Of a stretch of 32,276 bases of DNA, positions 7,666 through 15,593 are shown in pieces. The notes beneath the pieces were generated by a model. The model made no database searches. It saw nothing but the letters and a program-made list of their open reading frames with translations, and was not told the DNA's origin. This DNA comes from Actinomycetes bacterium (GTDB lineage Bacteria; Actinomycetota; Thermoleophilia; Solirubrobacterales; Solirubrobacteraceae), in assembly GCA_021820105.1 (NCBI GenBank), contig JAKAED010000028.1, positions 1-32,276 of the forward strand. Reading direction: 5' to 3'. The position numbers and the translations under genes are program-made. The stretch's first letter is position 1. The number at the start of each line of letters is the position of its first letter.

Positions 7666-8811
7666 ATGGACGCCACGCAACCGACCCAGCCCTTGGAGTG
7701 GCACGACAGCAGCACACAGGTCTGTACGCGCTGCGTCATGTCCACCACGGATCCAGACATCACCTTCGACGCAGAGGGCCGCTGTAACCATTGCACCGAC
7801 TACTTCGCGCGGCTCTCCAAACTCACCTACGATGAGGCAACGAGTGGGCCAAAGCTGACGGCAATTGTCGAGCGGATCAGGGCTGCGGGTCGCGGGAAAG
7901 AATACGACTGTGTCATGGGCATCAGCGGCGGGATCGACAGCTGTTACGCAGTGTACGTGGCCAAGAGCCTCGGTCTGCGCCCTTTGGCGGTGCACATGGA
8001 CAACGGCTGGGACTCCGACACGGCGGCTAGGAACATCAAGCACGTGACCCAGACCCTTGGGGTCGACTACCAGAGTGTCGTGCTCGACTGGGAGGAGTTC
8101 AGAGACCTCCAGCTAGCGTTCCTCAGAGCGTCCGTGCCTGAGATCGAAACGCCTACGGACATCGCCATTCCCGCGACCCTTCACAGAGTGGCGGCGGACA
8201 ACGGTGTCAAGTTCATCCTGATGGGCGGAAACTTCGCGACTGAGGGCATCTTGCCCCGAGCTTGGCACTACAACGCCAAGGACGTACGGTTCCTCAGGGC
8301 GGTCCAGCGGCGGTTCGGGAGCGGAAAGCTTCGAACCTTCCCGACCTTTGGCTTCGTCAAGGAGATCTCCTACAAGTACGTTAAAGGCATCCGGCTCGTG
8401 TATGTGCTCAACCTCGTCCCGTACTCGAAGCGTGACGCGTTGACGAAGCTGCAGGAACTCGGGTGGGAGTACTACGGAGGCAAGCACCATGAGTCGACGA
8501 TCACCGGGTTCGTGCAGTCGTATCTGCTGCCTGTCAAGTTCCAGATCGATTACCGGCGGGCGACGCTGTCCAGCCAGATCTGCGCTGGAGAGATCAGCCG
8601 CGAAGAGGCGCTTGAGATCCTGAGGACGCCCCCATTTGACGCCTCGCGCGTGGCGGAGGAGACGGTGTACGTCGCGAAGAAGTTCGGTATCTCAATCGAG
8701 GAGATGGACGCGATTCTGGCGACACCTCCGCGGACGCACAGAGACTACCCGAACAACGAGAAGTTCCTCGAGTTCCTGTACGGCGCATACCGCCGGTACT
8801 TGATCAGGTAG
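7666..8811 (+). CDS. wbuX: N-acetyl sugar amidotransferase (WbuX/WbpG/PseA type)
   Basis: The 381-residue protein belongs to the ATP-pyrophosphatase amidotransferases that convert the acetamido group of a nucleotide-activated sugar to an acetamidino group. It opens with a four-cysteine zinc site, CTRC (Cys20, Cys23) and CNHC (Cys40, Cys43), framing the family's VMSTTDPDITFDAEG segment. The PP-loop ATP motif SGGIDS follows at 87-92, then HMDNGWDSDTAARNI and, later, YYGGKHHES. Length matches the family. Known relatives act in P. aeruginosa O-antigen (WbpG), E. coli O-antigens (WbuX) and flagellar pseudaminic acid (PseA). The two genes before it supply ammonia. Substrate here is unknown; a 2,3-diacetamido uronic acid or a nonulosonic acid is plausible, but no synthesis genes for either lie in the window. 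Confidence 0.93.
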   Translation: MDATQPTQPLEWHDSSTQVCTRCVMSTTDPDITFDAEGRCNHCTDYFARLSKLTYDEATSGPKLTAIVERIRAAGRGKEYDCVMGISGGIDSCYAVYVAKSLGLRPLAVHMDNGWDSDTAARNIKHVTQTLGVDYQSVVLDWEEFRDLQLAFLRASVPEIETPTDIAIPATLHRVAADNGVKFILMGGNFATEGILPRAWHYNAKDVRFLRAVQRRFGSGKLRTFPTFGFVKEISYKYVKGIRLVYVLNLVPYSKRDALTKLQELGWEYYGGKHHESTITGFVQSYLLPVKFQIDYRRATLSSQICAGEISREEALEILRTPPFDASRVAEETVYVAKKFGISIEEMDAILATPPRTHRDYPNNEKFLEFLYGAYRRYLIR

Positions 8812-8827
8812 CCCAGGACGATTGCGT

Positions 8828-10066
8828 GTGAGGCAGGTACTGATCGTCGCCTATTACTTTCCGCCCATCGGCGGTATTGGCAGCATTCGGGCGGCGTCGT
8901 TCGCGAAACACCTGCCGGAATTCGGGTGGCGGGCGACAGTGCTTGCACCCGCGGACACACCGCACTCACTGGACCCATCTCTAGATGTCGACGGTGTCAG
9001 AGTGGTGCGTACACGTTCGCTGGAGCTCAGTCGCATTGGGCGGCGACCGGCGGCGGGTGGGGGTGACGCGGGCACGACAGCTCCGCATCAGCCGGTCGTC
9101 CGGTCCGCACCGGCGCAACGGCTCCGGCGCCTGTTGAAGCAGGCGGTCTTTCCCGACCCCCAGATAGGCTGGTATCCGGCGGCGGCAGCAGGCGGGCTCC
9201 GGGCACTCCGAGAGGGAGCGTTTGACCTCATCTTCTCGTCCGCCTTTCCGATCACGAGTCATCTCGTCGCCTGGACGCTGAAGCAGAGATCAGCCCTGCC
9301 GTGGGTGGCCGAGTTTCGGGACCCTTGGAGCGATGATCCGGACTTTCGAGTCGTTTCGGCTCCAGCCCTTCGGCTTGAGCGGGCGATCTCAACGAAGTCC
9401 GACGCCGTAGTCCTGCCCTACCAGACATGGGCAGATCACTATGCACGGCGCTGGGGCGTCGAGGCTGCAGTGATCGGGCCTGGCTCCGACGTTGCGTTCC
9501 GGTCCCCCGTGGAGCGACCAAACCCGCCGGTGCTGGCGCACATCGGGACCTACAACCCTGCACGCCAGAGCTTGGAGACGTTGTGGTCGGCGCTTGCTGA
9601 GATGCGCCGACGCGGCTATGCGATTCCACGGCTTCGGTGCGCGGGCTCCTTCCCCGATGAGGCGCGTGCCGAGTTGGAGCGCCACGGCCTGTTGGACATC
9701 CTCGAGCTGACGGGATTCGTTTCCCAGCCTGAGGCGCTGCGCCTGATGTCCGGGGCGTCGGCGCTGGTCGCCTGCGATTTCGTGGACACCACGCCGCTCA
9801 GCTTGGGCTGGGTTCCGGCCAAGCTGCCTGAGTACGTGGCATCCGGTGTGCCGATCATCTATGTGGGTCGTCAGGCCGGCGAGGCCGCGCGCATGCTCAG
9901 CAGATACCCAGGCTGCCACATTGTTCCGTTCGGCGACGTCGAGGGCGCGATACGCGCTTTGCAAGCCGCTGTGGCCGGAGGCGTTCATCAGCGGGACGGC
10001 TCGGACTTGAGTCGGAGAGCCCGGACGGCAGAGCTGGCAGGGCTGTTCGACACCATCGTTGGCTGA
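8828..10066 (+). CDS. Family 4 glycosyltransferase
   Basis: A GT-B glycosyltransferase of about 412 residues. The N-terminal half has VLIVAYYFPPIGGIGSIR, the usual GT4 opening, and FDLIFSSAFPITSHLVA, then WVAEFRDPWSDDP, a motif shared with a common GT4 subgroup. The C-terminal half has PPVLAHIGTYNPARQSL and LGWVPAKLPEYVASGVPIIYVG in place of the classic E-x7-E region. It follows wbuX by about 16 bp and probably transfers the amidinated sugar or a neighbouring residue. The GTG at 8828 sits nine bases after AGGA and is preferred; TTG at 8822 would add two residues but is too close to that site. Confidence 0.88.
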   Translation: MRQVLIVAYYFPPIGGIGSIRAASFAKHLPEFGWRATVLAPADTPHSLDPSLDVDGVRVVRTRSLELSRIGRRPAAGGGDAGTTAPHQPVVRSAPAQRLRRLLKQAVFPDPQIGWYPAAAAGGLRALREGAFDLIFSSAFPITSHLVAWTLKQRSALPWVAEFRDPWSDDPDFRVVSAPALRLERAISTKSDAVVLPYQTWADHYARRWGVEAAVIGPGSDVAFRSPVERPNPPVLAHIGTYNPARQSLETLWSALAEMRRRGYAIPRLRCAGSFPDEARAELERHGLLDILELTGFVSQPEALRLMSGASALVACDFVDTTPLSLGWVPAKLPEYVASGVPIIYVGRQAGEAARMLSRYPGCHIVPFGDVEGAIRALQAAVAGGVHQRDGSDLSRRARTAELAGLFDTIVG

Positions 10067-10471
10067 TACGCGGCTGTTGCATCATGTCCAGCTCGGTTCA
10101 GGCAAGCGTCGCCGTTACGCGATCGGTGGATGCAAGATCCCGTGCCAGCCCCACCGCGGGCCTGACGCCCTGGCTACTTCCGCGGCGGCCGGGCGTGGCC
10201 GCGCCGAACGGCCTGTCGATAATCGGCCTTGTCACCGACTGCCCCGTCACAAACGTGGTGAAACGGTCGGTGCCAGCCTGTACGAAGAGATCGACGACTT
10301 CCCGCCCCGTGCGGCAAGAACTGCGCGAAAGTGTCTACCGGGCCGCCGTAAGCTCCTACCGGTCGCAACTCCAGGGGCGCGAACTTAGCCGACCTGTCGG
10401 TAGCTGCAACTGAGACCTGTCACATGTCGCTCGGCGCGAGTTAGGGCAAGTCCCACCGGTATCGTCCAAGT
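10067..10471. other. Intergenic stretch without a recognisable gene
   Basis: About 405 bp between the acetamidino operon and asnB. Two overlapping plus-strand frames of 109 codons exist, but both are rich in Arg, Ser and Pro, lack ribosome-binding sites and match no family I know. The segment near 10410-10450 (CCTGTCACATGTCGCTC and following) is vaguely like the ends of some actinobacterial insertion sequences, which I cannot confirm. The promoter for asnB and the methyltransferase should lie at its right end. Confidence 0.5.
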
Positions 10472-12349
10472 ATGTGCGGGATCTGCGGCGCCGTCGAGGC
10501 GCGACCCAATGAGCTGGTGGCGGCGGTCAAGGCCCAGCTGGCAACGCAGCACCATCGTGGACCCGACGCACAGGGATGGTTTGACCGCGGTTGCGGGGTG
10601 ATCGCTCAGAACCGCCTCTCGATCATCGACCTGGAAACCGGCGATCCGCCGATGACCAGTGAGGACGGTCACATCGGCGCCGTCTTGAACGGAGAGCTGT
10701 ACAACTTTCAGCGCCTTCGCGCTGAGCTCATCGGGCAGGGGCACCGGCTCTCCTCGCAGGGCGACACTGAGGTGCTCGCACACCTCGCGGAAACGACAGA
10801 CGCAGTAGGCATCGCGCGGAGAGTCGATGGGATGTTTGCCTTTGCGATCTGGGACGGTGAGAGGGAACGCCTGCTCCTGGGGCGAGACAGAATGGGCAAG
10901 AAGCCGCTGTACTACTGGCAGGGCGGTGGAACGTTGGTCTTCGCCAGCGAGATCAAGGGGGTGCTCGCCCATCCTTCGGTGCCCCGCGAGTTGAACCCGC
11001 GAGCGCTGTCCGCGTACCTGACCTTCGGTTACGTGCCGACGCCGGAGACCTTCTTCGAGGGCATCTGCAGCCTCCCACCGGGACACGTGTTGACCTACGA
11101 GCCCGGCGGCACCCCCAGGCTGGAGCGCTATTGGAGCGTGCCGCTGCCCGGTGTGGACGCGGGAGCCCAGACGCTGGACATCGGGATCGATGAGGCCTCC
11201 GCAGAGGTGCGCAGGCTGCTTCTGGCCGCGATCCGGAGGCGACTCATCGCCGACGTCCCGCTTGGAGCGTTCTTGAGCGGTGGGATCGACTCGAGCGCAA
11301 TTGTCGCGCTGATGGCCGGCTCCATCGGGGAGCCTGTCAAGACCTTCACCATCGGCTTCGAAGACAGCGATGGCTTCGACGAGCGACCGTTCGCGCAGGA
11401 GGTGGCCGAACGATTTGGCACGGAGCATCACGCGGAGGTCGTGCACCCGGAGGCAGTCGAGCTGGTTGAGCGGCTGGTCGACCACCATGACCAACCATTC
11501 GGCGACTCGAGCGCCGTGCCGACGTTTCTGCTCAATGAGGCGGCCCGCAAACACGTCACGGTCGCGCTGTCCGGTGACGGCGGAGATGGGCTCTTCGCCG
11601 GTTATGAGCGGTTTGCGGCAGGCGTTGCGGTCGGAGGGGTCCTGGCCACGCCGTCGGCCCTGCGCGCGACGATGCGCGATCTGCTCGATCGTGCTCCTGC
11701 CGGAGCTCTGCGCGGACGGGTTGGGCGGGCACAGCGCTTCGCGGCCAAGGTGGAACTGGGAATGCCTGATGCGTATCTGGAGTGGATCAGCTACGTCCCG
11801 GAAGCCTGGCGGCGCCGGCTCCTGATCAGCTCAGATGACTGGGCGCGTGACGACTACGCCGATCGGTGGGGGAGGACTCAGGGAGCCAGCACGCTCGACA
11901 GGTTGCTCAGGCTCAACATGGACACCTATCTGGTTGACGATCTGCTCGTCAAGATGGATCGCACGAGCATGGCTCACGGTCTGGAGGTGCGCTCACCGTT
12001 CCTGGACACGGAGCTCGTCGAGTTCGCGGTAAGACTCAAGCCGTCGTTGAAGGCGCGAGGTTTGTCTCTAAAGCGGGTGCTGAAGCGCGCCGTTGGTGAC
12101 CTCCTTCCCCCGGAGATCCTGGACCGCCCAAAGCGCGGGTTCGGCGTCCCGCTCGACCGATGGTTTCGAGAGGATCTTCAGGACTACACGTACGCCATGC
12201 TCGGCGAGGGGGCTCGTCTGCGCTCGCACGTGCGATCGGATGCGCTGGATGCGCTGCTGGCTGAGCACCGCAGCGGGCGTGCCGCGCATGGCCACGCACT
12301 CTGGACGCTCCTGACGCTCGAAGTATTCCTGCGAAAGCATGACTGGTGA
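10472..12349 (+). CDS. asnB: Asparagine synthase (glutamine-hydrolysing)-like amidotransferase
   Basis: The 625-residue protein has both AsnB domains. The N-terminal Ntn glutaminase starts MCGICGAVE with the nucleophile at Cys2 and continues with HHRGPDAQG, NRLSIIDL and LNGELYNF. The C-terminal ATP-pyrophosphatase domain has SGGIDS at 269-274, FTIGFED, HDQPFGDSSAVPTFLL and ALSGDGGDGLFAGYERF. It forms an amide from a carboxylate, using glutamine and ATP via an adenylate. Paralogues of this type are common in polysaccharide loci, where they may amidate sugar uronic acids or related carboxylates; ordinary asparagine synthesis cannot be excluded from sequence. Its stop codon overlaps the start of the methyltransferase gene, which argues for a job in glycan modification. 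Confidence 0.92.
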   Translation: MCGICGAVEARPNELVAAVKAQLATQHHRGPDAQGWFDRGCGVIAQNRLSIIDLETGDPPMTSEDGHIGAVLNGELYNFQRLRAELIGQGHRLSSQGDTEVLAHLAETTDAVGIARRVDGMFAFAIWDGERERLLLGRDRMGKKPLYYWQGGGTLVFASEIKGVLAHPSVPRELNPRALSAYLTFGYVPTPETFFEGICSLPPGHVLTYEPGGTPRLERYWSVPLPGVDAGAQTLDIGIDEASAEVRRLLLAAIRRRLIADVPLGAFLSGGIDSSAIVALMAGSIGEPVKTFTIGFEDSDGFDERPFAQEVAERFGTEHHAEVVHPEAVELVERLVDHHDQPFGDSSAVPTFLLNEAARKHVTVALSGDGGDGLFAGYERFAAGVAVGGVLATPSALRATMRDLLDRAPAGALRGRVGRAQRFAAKVELGMPDAYLEWISYVPEAWRRRLLISSDDWARDDYADRWGRTQGASTLDRLLRLNMDTYLVDDLLVKMDRTSMAHGLEVRSPFLDTELVEFAVRLKPSLKARGLSLKRVLKRAVGDLLPPEILDRPKRGFGVPLDRWFREDLQDYTYAMLGEGARLRSHVRSDALDALLAEHRSGRAAHGHALWTLLTLEVFLRKHDW

Positions 12350-13278
12350 GTTCCTTGGAAGAGCGTGATGGTGCTCCGCGCACCAGCTGCGTCGCCTGCG
12401 GAGCAAACCGCCTGAGACCACTCGCCAGGTATCGAGCCGCTCACGTGATTCAGTGCGAGAGCTGCGGCCTGAGGTTCTCCTCGCTGAGGCCGAGTGACCA
12501 GGAGCTAGACGCCCACTACAGTGGATACGGCGACTGGCCAGACTCCGAGGTGACCCGTTTGCGCTACCGCGAGGTGCTTGCCCGCCTCGCCTCCTACCGC
12601 TCAAACGGCCGGATCTTCGAGATGGGTTGTGGAGCCGGTTACTTCCTGGAGGAGGCGGCCAGGGCCGGATGGGACCCGCACGGCTCAACCGTCGGGGCAG
12701 CCTCACTCGAGCTGTGTCGATCTAAGGGACTGAACGTCGTAGCGGCCGATACCGCTGGTGATGTCTTTCCGTCCGCTCACTTCGATGTGGCCGCCGCTTT
12801 CGAGGTTGTCGAGCACCTGCGCGATCCTGCCGTCGAGGGAGCGCTTCTCCGACGGCTCGTGCGCCCCGGCGGCGTCTTCTATTGCACCACCCCCAACTTC
12901 GACTCCCTCACCAGGCGGCTGCTCGGACCGCGCTGGCGCGTGATTTCCTACCCGGAGCATCTGATCTATTTCACCGCTGCCACGCTGGCGAGTTGGCTGC
13001 GACCCTTCGGCTTCAGGCTCGCGCGGCTTGAGGTCACGGGCATCAGCCCGGGAGAGCTGAGGCGCGTAATGCGCACCCGGCCAGTTGGTCCATCGGATCC
13101 AGGTGAGCCAGCGGCAGCAGGTGGCGCAGCAGCTGTCAGGGATCTGGATGACCGGCTACGTGCTGCGACCGAGCGCGGGGCTGTGATGCCTGCGGCCAAG
13201 CGGCTGACCAACGATGCGCTGACGATGTCGAGATTGGGAGATACGCTGAAGGCATGGTTCATCCGCGTGTCCCCGTGA
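12346..13278 (+). CDS. Zinc-ribbon class I SAM-dependent methyltransferase
   Basis: A 310-residue protein with an N-terminal four-cysteine zinc site (CVAC at 15-18, CESC at 37-40) followed by LRPSDQELDAHYSGYGD, a spacer usual in this methyltransferase group. The Rossmann domain has motif I EMGCGAGYF at 92-100, FDVAAAFEVVEHLRDP as motif II, and VRPGGVFYCTTPNFDS. Relatives in polysaccharide and secondary-metabolite loci methylate sugars or small acids. The GTG start at 12346 lies inside the end of asnB (four-base GTGA overlap), so the two are translationally coupled. It ends about 20 bp before the convergent GT4 at 13299. Acceptor unknown. Confidence 0.88.
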   Translation: MSSLEERDGAPRTSCVACGANRLRPLARYRAAHVIQCESCGLRFSSLRPSDQELDAHYSGYGDWPDSEVTRLRYREVLARLASYRSNGRIFEMGCGAGYFLEEAARAGWDPHGSTVGAASLELCRSKGLNVVAADTAGDVFPSAHFDVAAAFEVVEHLRDPAVEGALLRRLVRPGGVFYCTTPNFDSLTRRLLGPRWRVISYPEHLIYFTAATLASWLRPFGFRLARLEVTGISPGELRRVMRTRPVGPSDPGEPAAAGGAAAVRDLDDRLRAATERGAVMPAAKRLTNDALTMSRLGDTLKAWFIRVSP

Positions 13279-13298
13279 ACCTGCTTTGTCAACGAAAC

Positions 13299-14360
13299 TC
13301 ATCGCACGGAATGCAGGAGCTGAGCAAGCTCCGGTGCCCAGCGCTGGTAGGAGTAATGCCGTTCAACAAAGGCTCTGGCCGCGTGTCCTCGCTCACGCCG
13401 CGCATCGGCATCTGGGATGAGCTCGAGCAGCGCCGACTCCCAGTCATGTTCGGTGGCGGCCGGGATGCCGCTGCCGTCCGCTAGCAACTCCGCATTGAGG
13501 CCGACTGGTGAGGCGATCGCCGGCACGCCCGCTGCAAAGTACTGCAGCACCTTGTAGCCGGACTTCCCACGGGTCCATGGGCTGTCAGGCATGGGCATCA
13601 CGCCGATGTCGAACTCCGCCAGGTCCGTAGCCTGCGTCTCCAACGACCAGGGGCGATGCTCGATCCAGTCCCCGCGCAGTCCGGTGTCCCCGCCGACGAC
13701 CACCAGCTTTACCGGAGAGCCTGTCGCGTGCAGTCGCTGGATCACCGGCAGCAGGGGGCTGAGGTAGGGGAGCGTTGTGTGAGAGCCGATCCAGCCGATC
13801 ACGCACGGTCCGTCATGGGCATGCTCATGGATCGGCTGCGCCTCTGGATCGACACAGCTGGGCACGACCTCGACGCGGCGAGCAAACTGACGCGCCTGCG
13901 CTGCGAGCGTTGCGTTGGCCGCGAGCACGAGCCGGGCGCGGCTCATGCAGAGCCTGGCCCGACGCGCCTCCTGCTTGGTCCATTGGAAGCGGCGGTTGGA
14001 GGCCGCGGCAGAGCCAACGAGCAGAGCGTCGTCAAAGTCGTAGACATCGAGCCGACGTGGTGGGTCGATCATCGGTGTCGGTGTCAGCGTGAGCAGTCGG
14101 TGAACAAGCAGCAGTTCGCCATGATTGGTTTGGCGGGCCGCTCGTATAGCGCTACGCGTCAGGATCCGAGCCTTGGTCGCGGCACTCACGGGTGAGATGA
14201 GCAGTCCGTATTCCTCTGTCGACAGCGTTGGAGTGTGTCTCAGCTCAACCCCGTGCTCGCGCAGGAACGGGATGTGGTTGCCGATCCGCACACGAGCGCT
14301 GGCGGCCGACAGCGGATAGGCTGTCGCACCTTGGATACGGAGCGGAACAGAGGTACTCAA
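13299..14360 (-). CDS. Family 4 glycosyltransferase
   Basis: The 353-residue product is a GT-B enzyme: SAASARVRIGNHIPFLREHGV at the N-terminus, then LDVYDFDDALLVG, a DxDD motif common in one GT4 branch, RARLVLAANATLAAQA and VEVVPSCVDPE, and in the donor-binding half VIGWIGSHTTLPYL, LAEFDIGVMPMPDSPWTRGKSGYKVLQYFAAGVPAIASPVG. It lacks a strict E-x7-E pair. The only available start is TTG 14360, one base from the divergent GTG of the next gene, with no visible ribosome-binding site, so the real start or the mode of initiation is uncertain. It is convergent with the methyltransferase gene. Confidence 0.85.
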   Translation of the reverse strand: MSTSVPLRIQGATAYPLSAASARVRIGNHIPFLREHGVELRHTPTLSTEEYGLLISPVSAATKARILTRSAIRAARQTNHGELLLVHRLLTLTPTPMIDPPRRLDVYDFDDALLVGSAAASNRRFQWTKQEARRARLCMSRARLVLAANATLAAQARQFARRVEVVPSCVDPEAQPIHEHAHDGPCVIGWIGSHTTLPYLSPLLPVIQRLHATGSPVKLVVVGGDTGLRGDWIEHRPWSLETQATDLAEFDIGVMPMPDSPWTRGKSGYKVLQYFAAGVPAIASPVGLNAELLADGSGIPAATEHDWESALLELIPDADARRERGHAARAFVERHYSYQRWAPELAQLLHSVR

Positions 14361-14361
14361 C

Positions 14362-15552
14362 GTGGCGTCGCAGGCTAGCAGTGGGATGGGATCGGGATCA
14401 GCAGGCCGGCCGCGTGTCTTCTACGTCTCCTACGACGGCATGGGCGAGCCGCTCGGCCGCTCGCAGGTGCTGGCTTACCTGTTCAGGCTCGCGTCCGACT
14501 ACGACATAACCCTGTTCTCCTTTGAGAAGCCTGGCGCTGACCGTGATGCTTTGGCGTCCGAGCTTCGTGACCGCGGAATCCGGTGGCGGCCGCTCAGCTA
14601 TCACAAGCGGCCACCCGTGATCTCCACACTGCTCGACGCCAGCCGCGGTTGCTTTGCCATTGTCAGGGAGGCTCGGCGTCAGCGACCGGACGTCGTGCAC
14701 GTGCGCAGCTACGTGCCTGCGCTCATGGCGCTCTGGGCGCGGCGTTGGACCACTGACAATCTGCTGTTCGATATCAGAGGCTTCTGGGTTGATGAGCGGG
14801 TGGAGGGCGGAATCTGGCCAGCCGACCGGCTTCCCTACAGGCTTCTCTACCGGGTCGGCAAGTGGTGTGAGTCACGTTTCTTCCAACGAGCTGCCGCGGT
14901 GGTGACCCTGACCCACGCATCGGTTGCGTGGATCAGGAATCGTGTGCACCGAACTGGACTGGACGTGACGGTCATCCCTACGTGCGTGGACCTGGACCGT
15001 TTCTCGATGACGGAGCCGAGGGATGACGGTCCGACCCTCACCTGGTGTGGATCCATCGGCACCTGGTATCGCTTTGACCTGGTACCAGCGCTGATCAAGA
15101 GCACAGGACTTCCGCTTGAGGTGATAACCCGTCAACCGGACATAGCGAGAGATATCTTGGGATCGCTGCCGGCGAACATCAGGTCGCTGGAGCCTGAGAA
15201 GGTTCCACTGGCTCTACATGCCGGCGACGTGGGCCTCAGCCTCTGCGTCGGCACCTTCTCAAAGACAGCATCGGCGCCCACGCGCTTCGCTGAATACCTG
15301 GCCGCCGGAATGCCCGTCCTGGTCAATCCGGGAATCGGTGATCTTGTCGCAATCGTGGAGCAGCACCGCGTCGGTGTTGTGCTGCGCGGTGAGGACGCTG
15401 CATCTGCGGCTTCGGCTGCGCGCGAGTTGGCTGAACTGTTGTTGGACGAAGCGCTCAGCGACCGCTGCCGAGCGGTCGCGCGGGAACTATTTGACGTGGA
15501 ACAGGGAAGCCGCAGCTACGCCGCGATCTACCAGAGGCTGCTTTCCAACTGA
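14362..15552 (+). CDS. Family 4 glycosyltransferase
   Basis: A 396-residue GT-B protein. The N-terminal part contains RVFYVSYDGMGEPLGRSQVL, with the conserved YDG-GEPLG-SQ signature of a GT4 subgroup, followed by RPDVVHVRSYVPALMAL and LLFDIRGFWVDERVEGG. The donor half contains VTVIPTCVDLDRF, TLTWCGSIGTWYRFD, GLSLCVGTFSKTASAPTRFAEYLAAGMPVLVN. GTG at 14362 has AGAGG about ten bases upstream; ATG at 14386 is an alternative that would still leave the first beta strand intact. It is divergent from the GT4 at 13299 and convergent, with a 41-bp gap, to the kinase gene at 15594. Probably another step of repeat-unit assembly. Confidence 0.88.
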   Translation: MASQASSGMGSGSAGRPRVFYVSYDGMGEPLGRSQVLAYLFRLASDYDITLFSFEKPGADRDALASELRDRGIRWRPLSYHKRPPVISTLLDASRGCFAIVREARRQRPDVVHVRSYVPALMALWARRWTTDNLLFDIRGFWVDERVEGGIWPADRLPYRLLYRVGKWCESRFFQRAAAVVTLTHASVAWIRNRVHRTGLDVTVIPTCVDLDRFSMTEPRDDGPTLTWCGSIGTWYRFDLVPALIKSTGLPLEVITRQPDIARDILGSLPANIRSLEPEKVPLALHAGDVGLSLCVGTFSKTASAPTRFAEYLAAGMPVLVNPGIGDLVAIVEQHRVGVVLRGEDAASAASAARELAELLLDEALSDRCRAVARELFDVEQGSRSYAAIYQRLLSN

Positions 15553-15593
15553 AACGCGACTGTCGCCATCCCGCCGGCAGCCAGGGCAAGTGC

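Noticed and set aside
10059-10413. Two overlapping 109-codon plus-strand frames before asnB
   Set aside because: No ribosome-binding site, no known motif, Arg/Ser/Pro-rich; one begins inside the preceding glycosyltransferase gene.
10400-10460. Possible IS481/IS3-type end
   Set aside because: The resemblance is short and from memory; no transposase fragment lies beside it.
10385-11554. 389-codon open frame on the minus strand
   Set aside because: It lies antisense to asnB, whose motifs are complete; its product has no domain and a chance-like composition.
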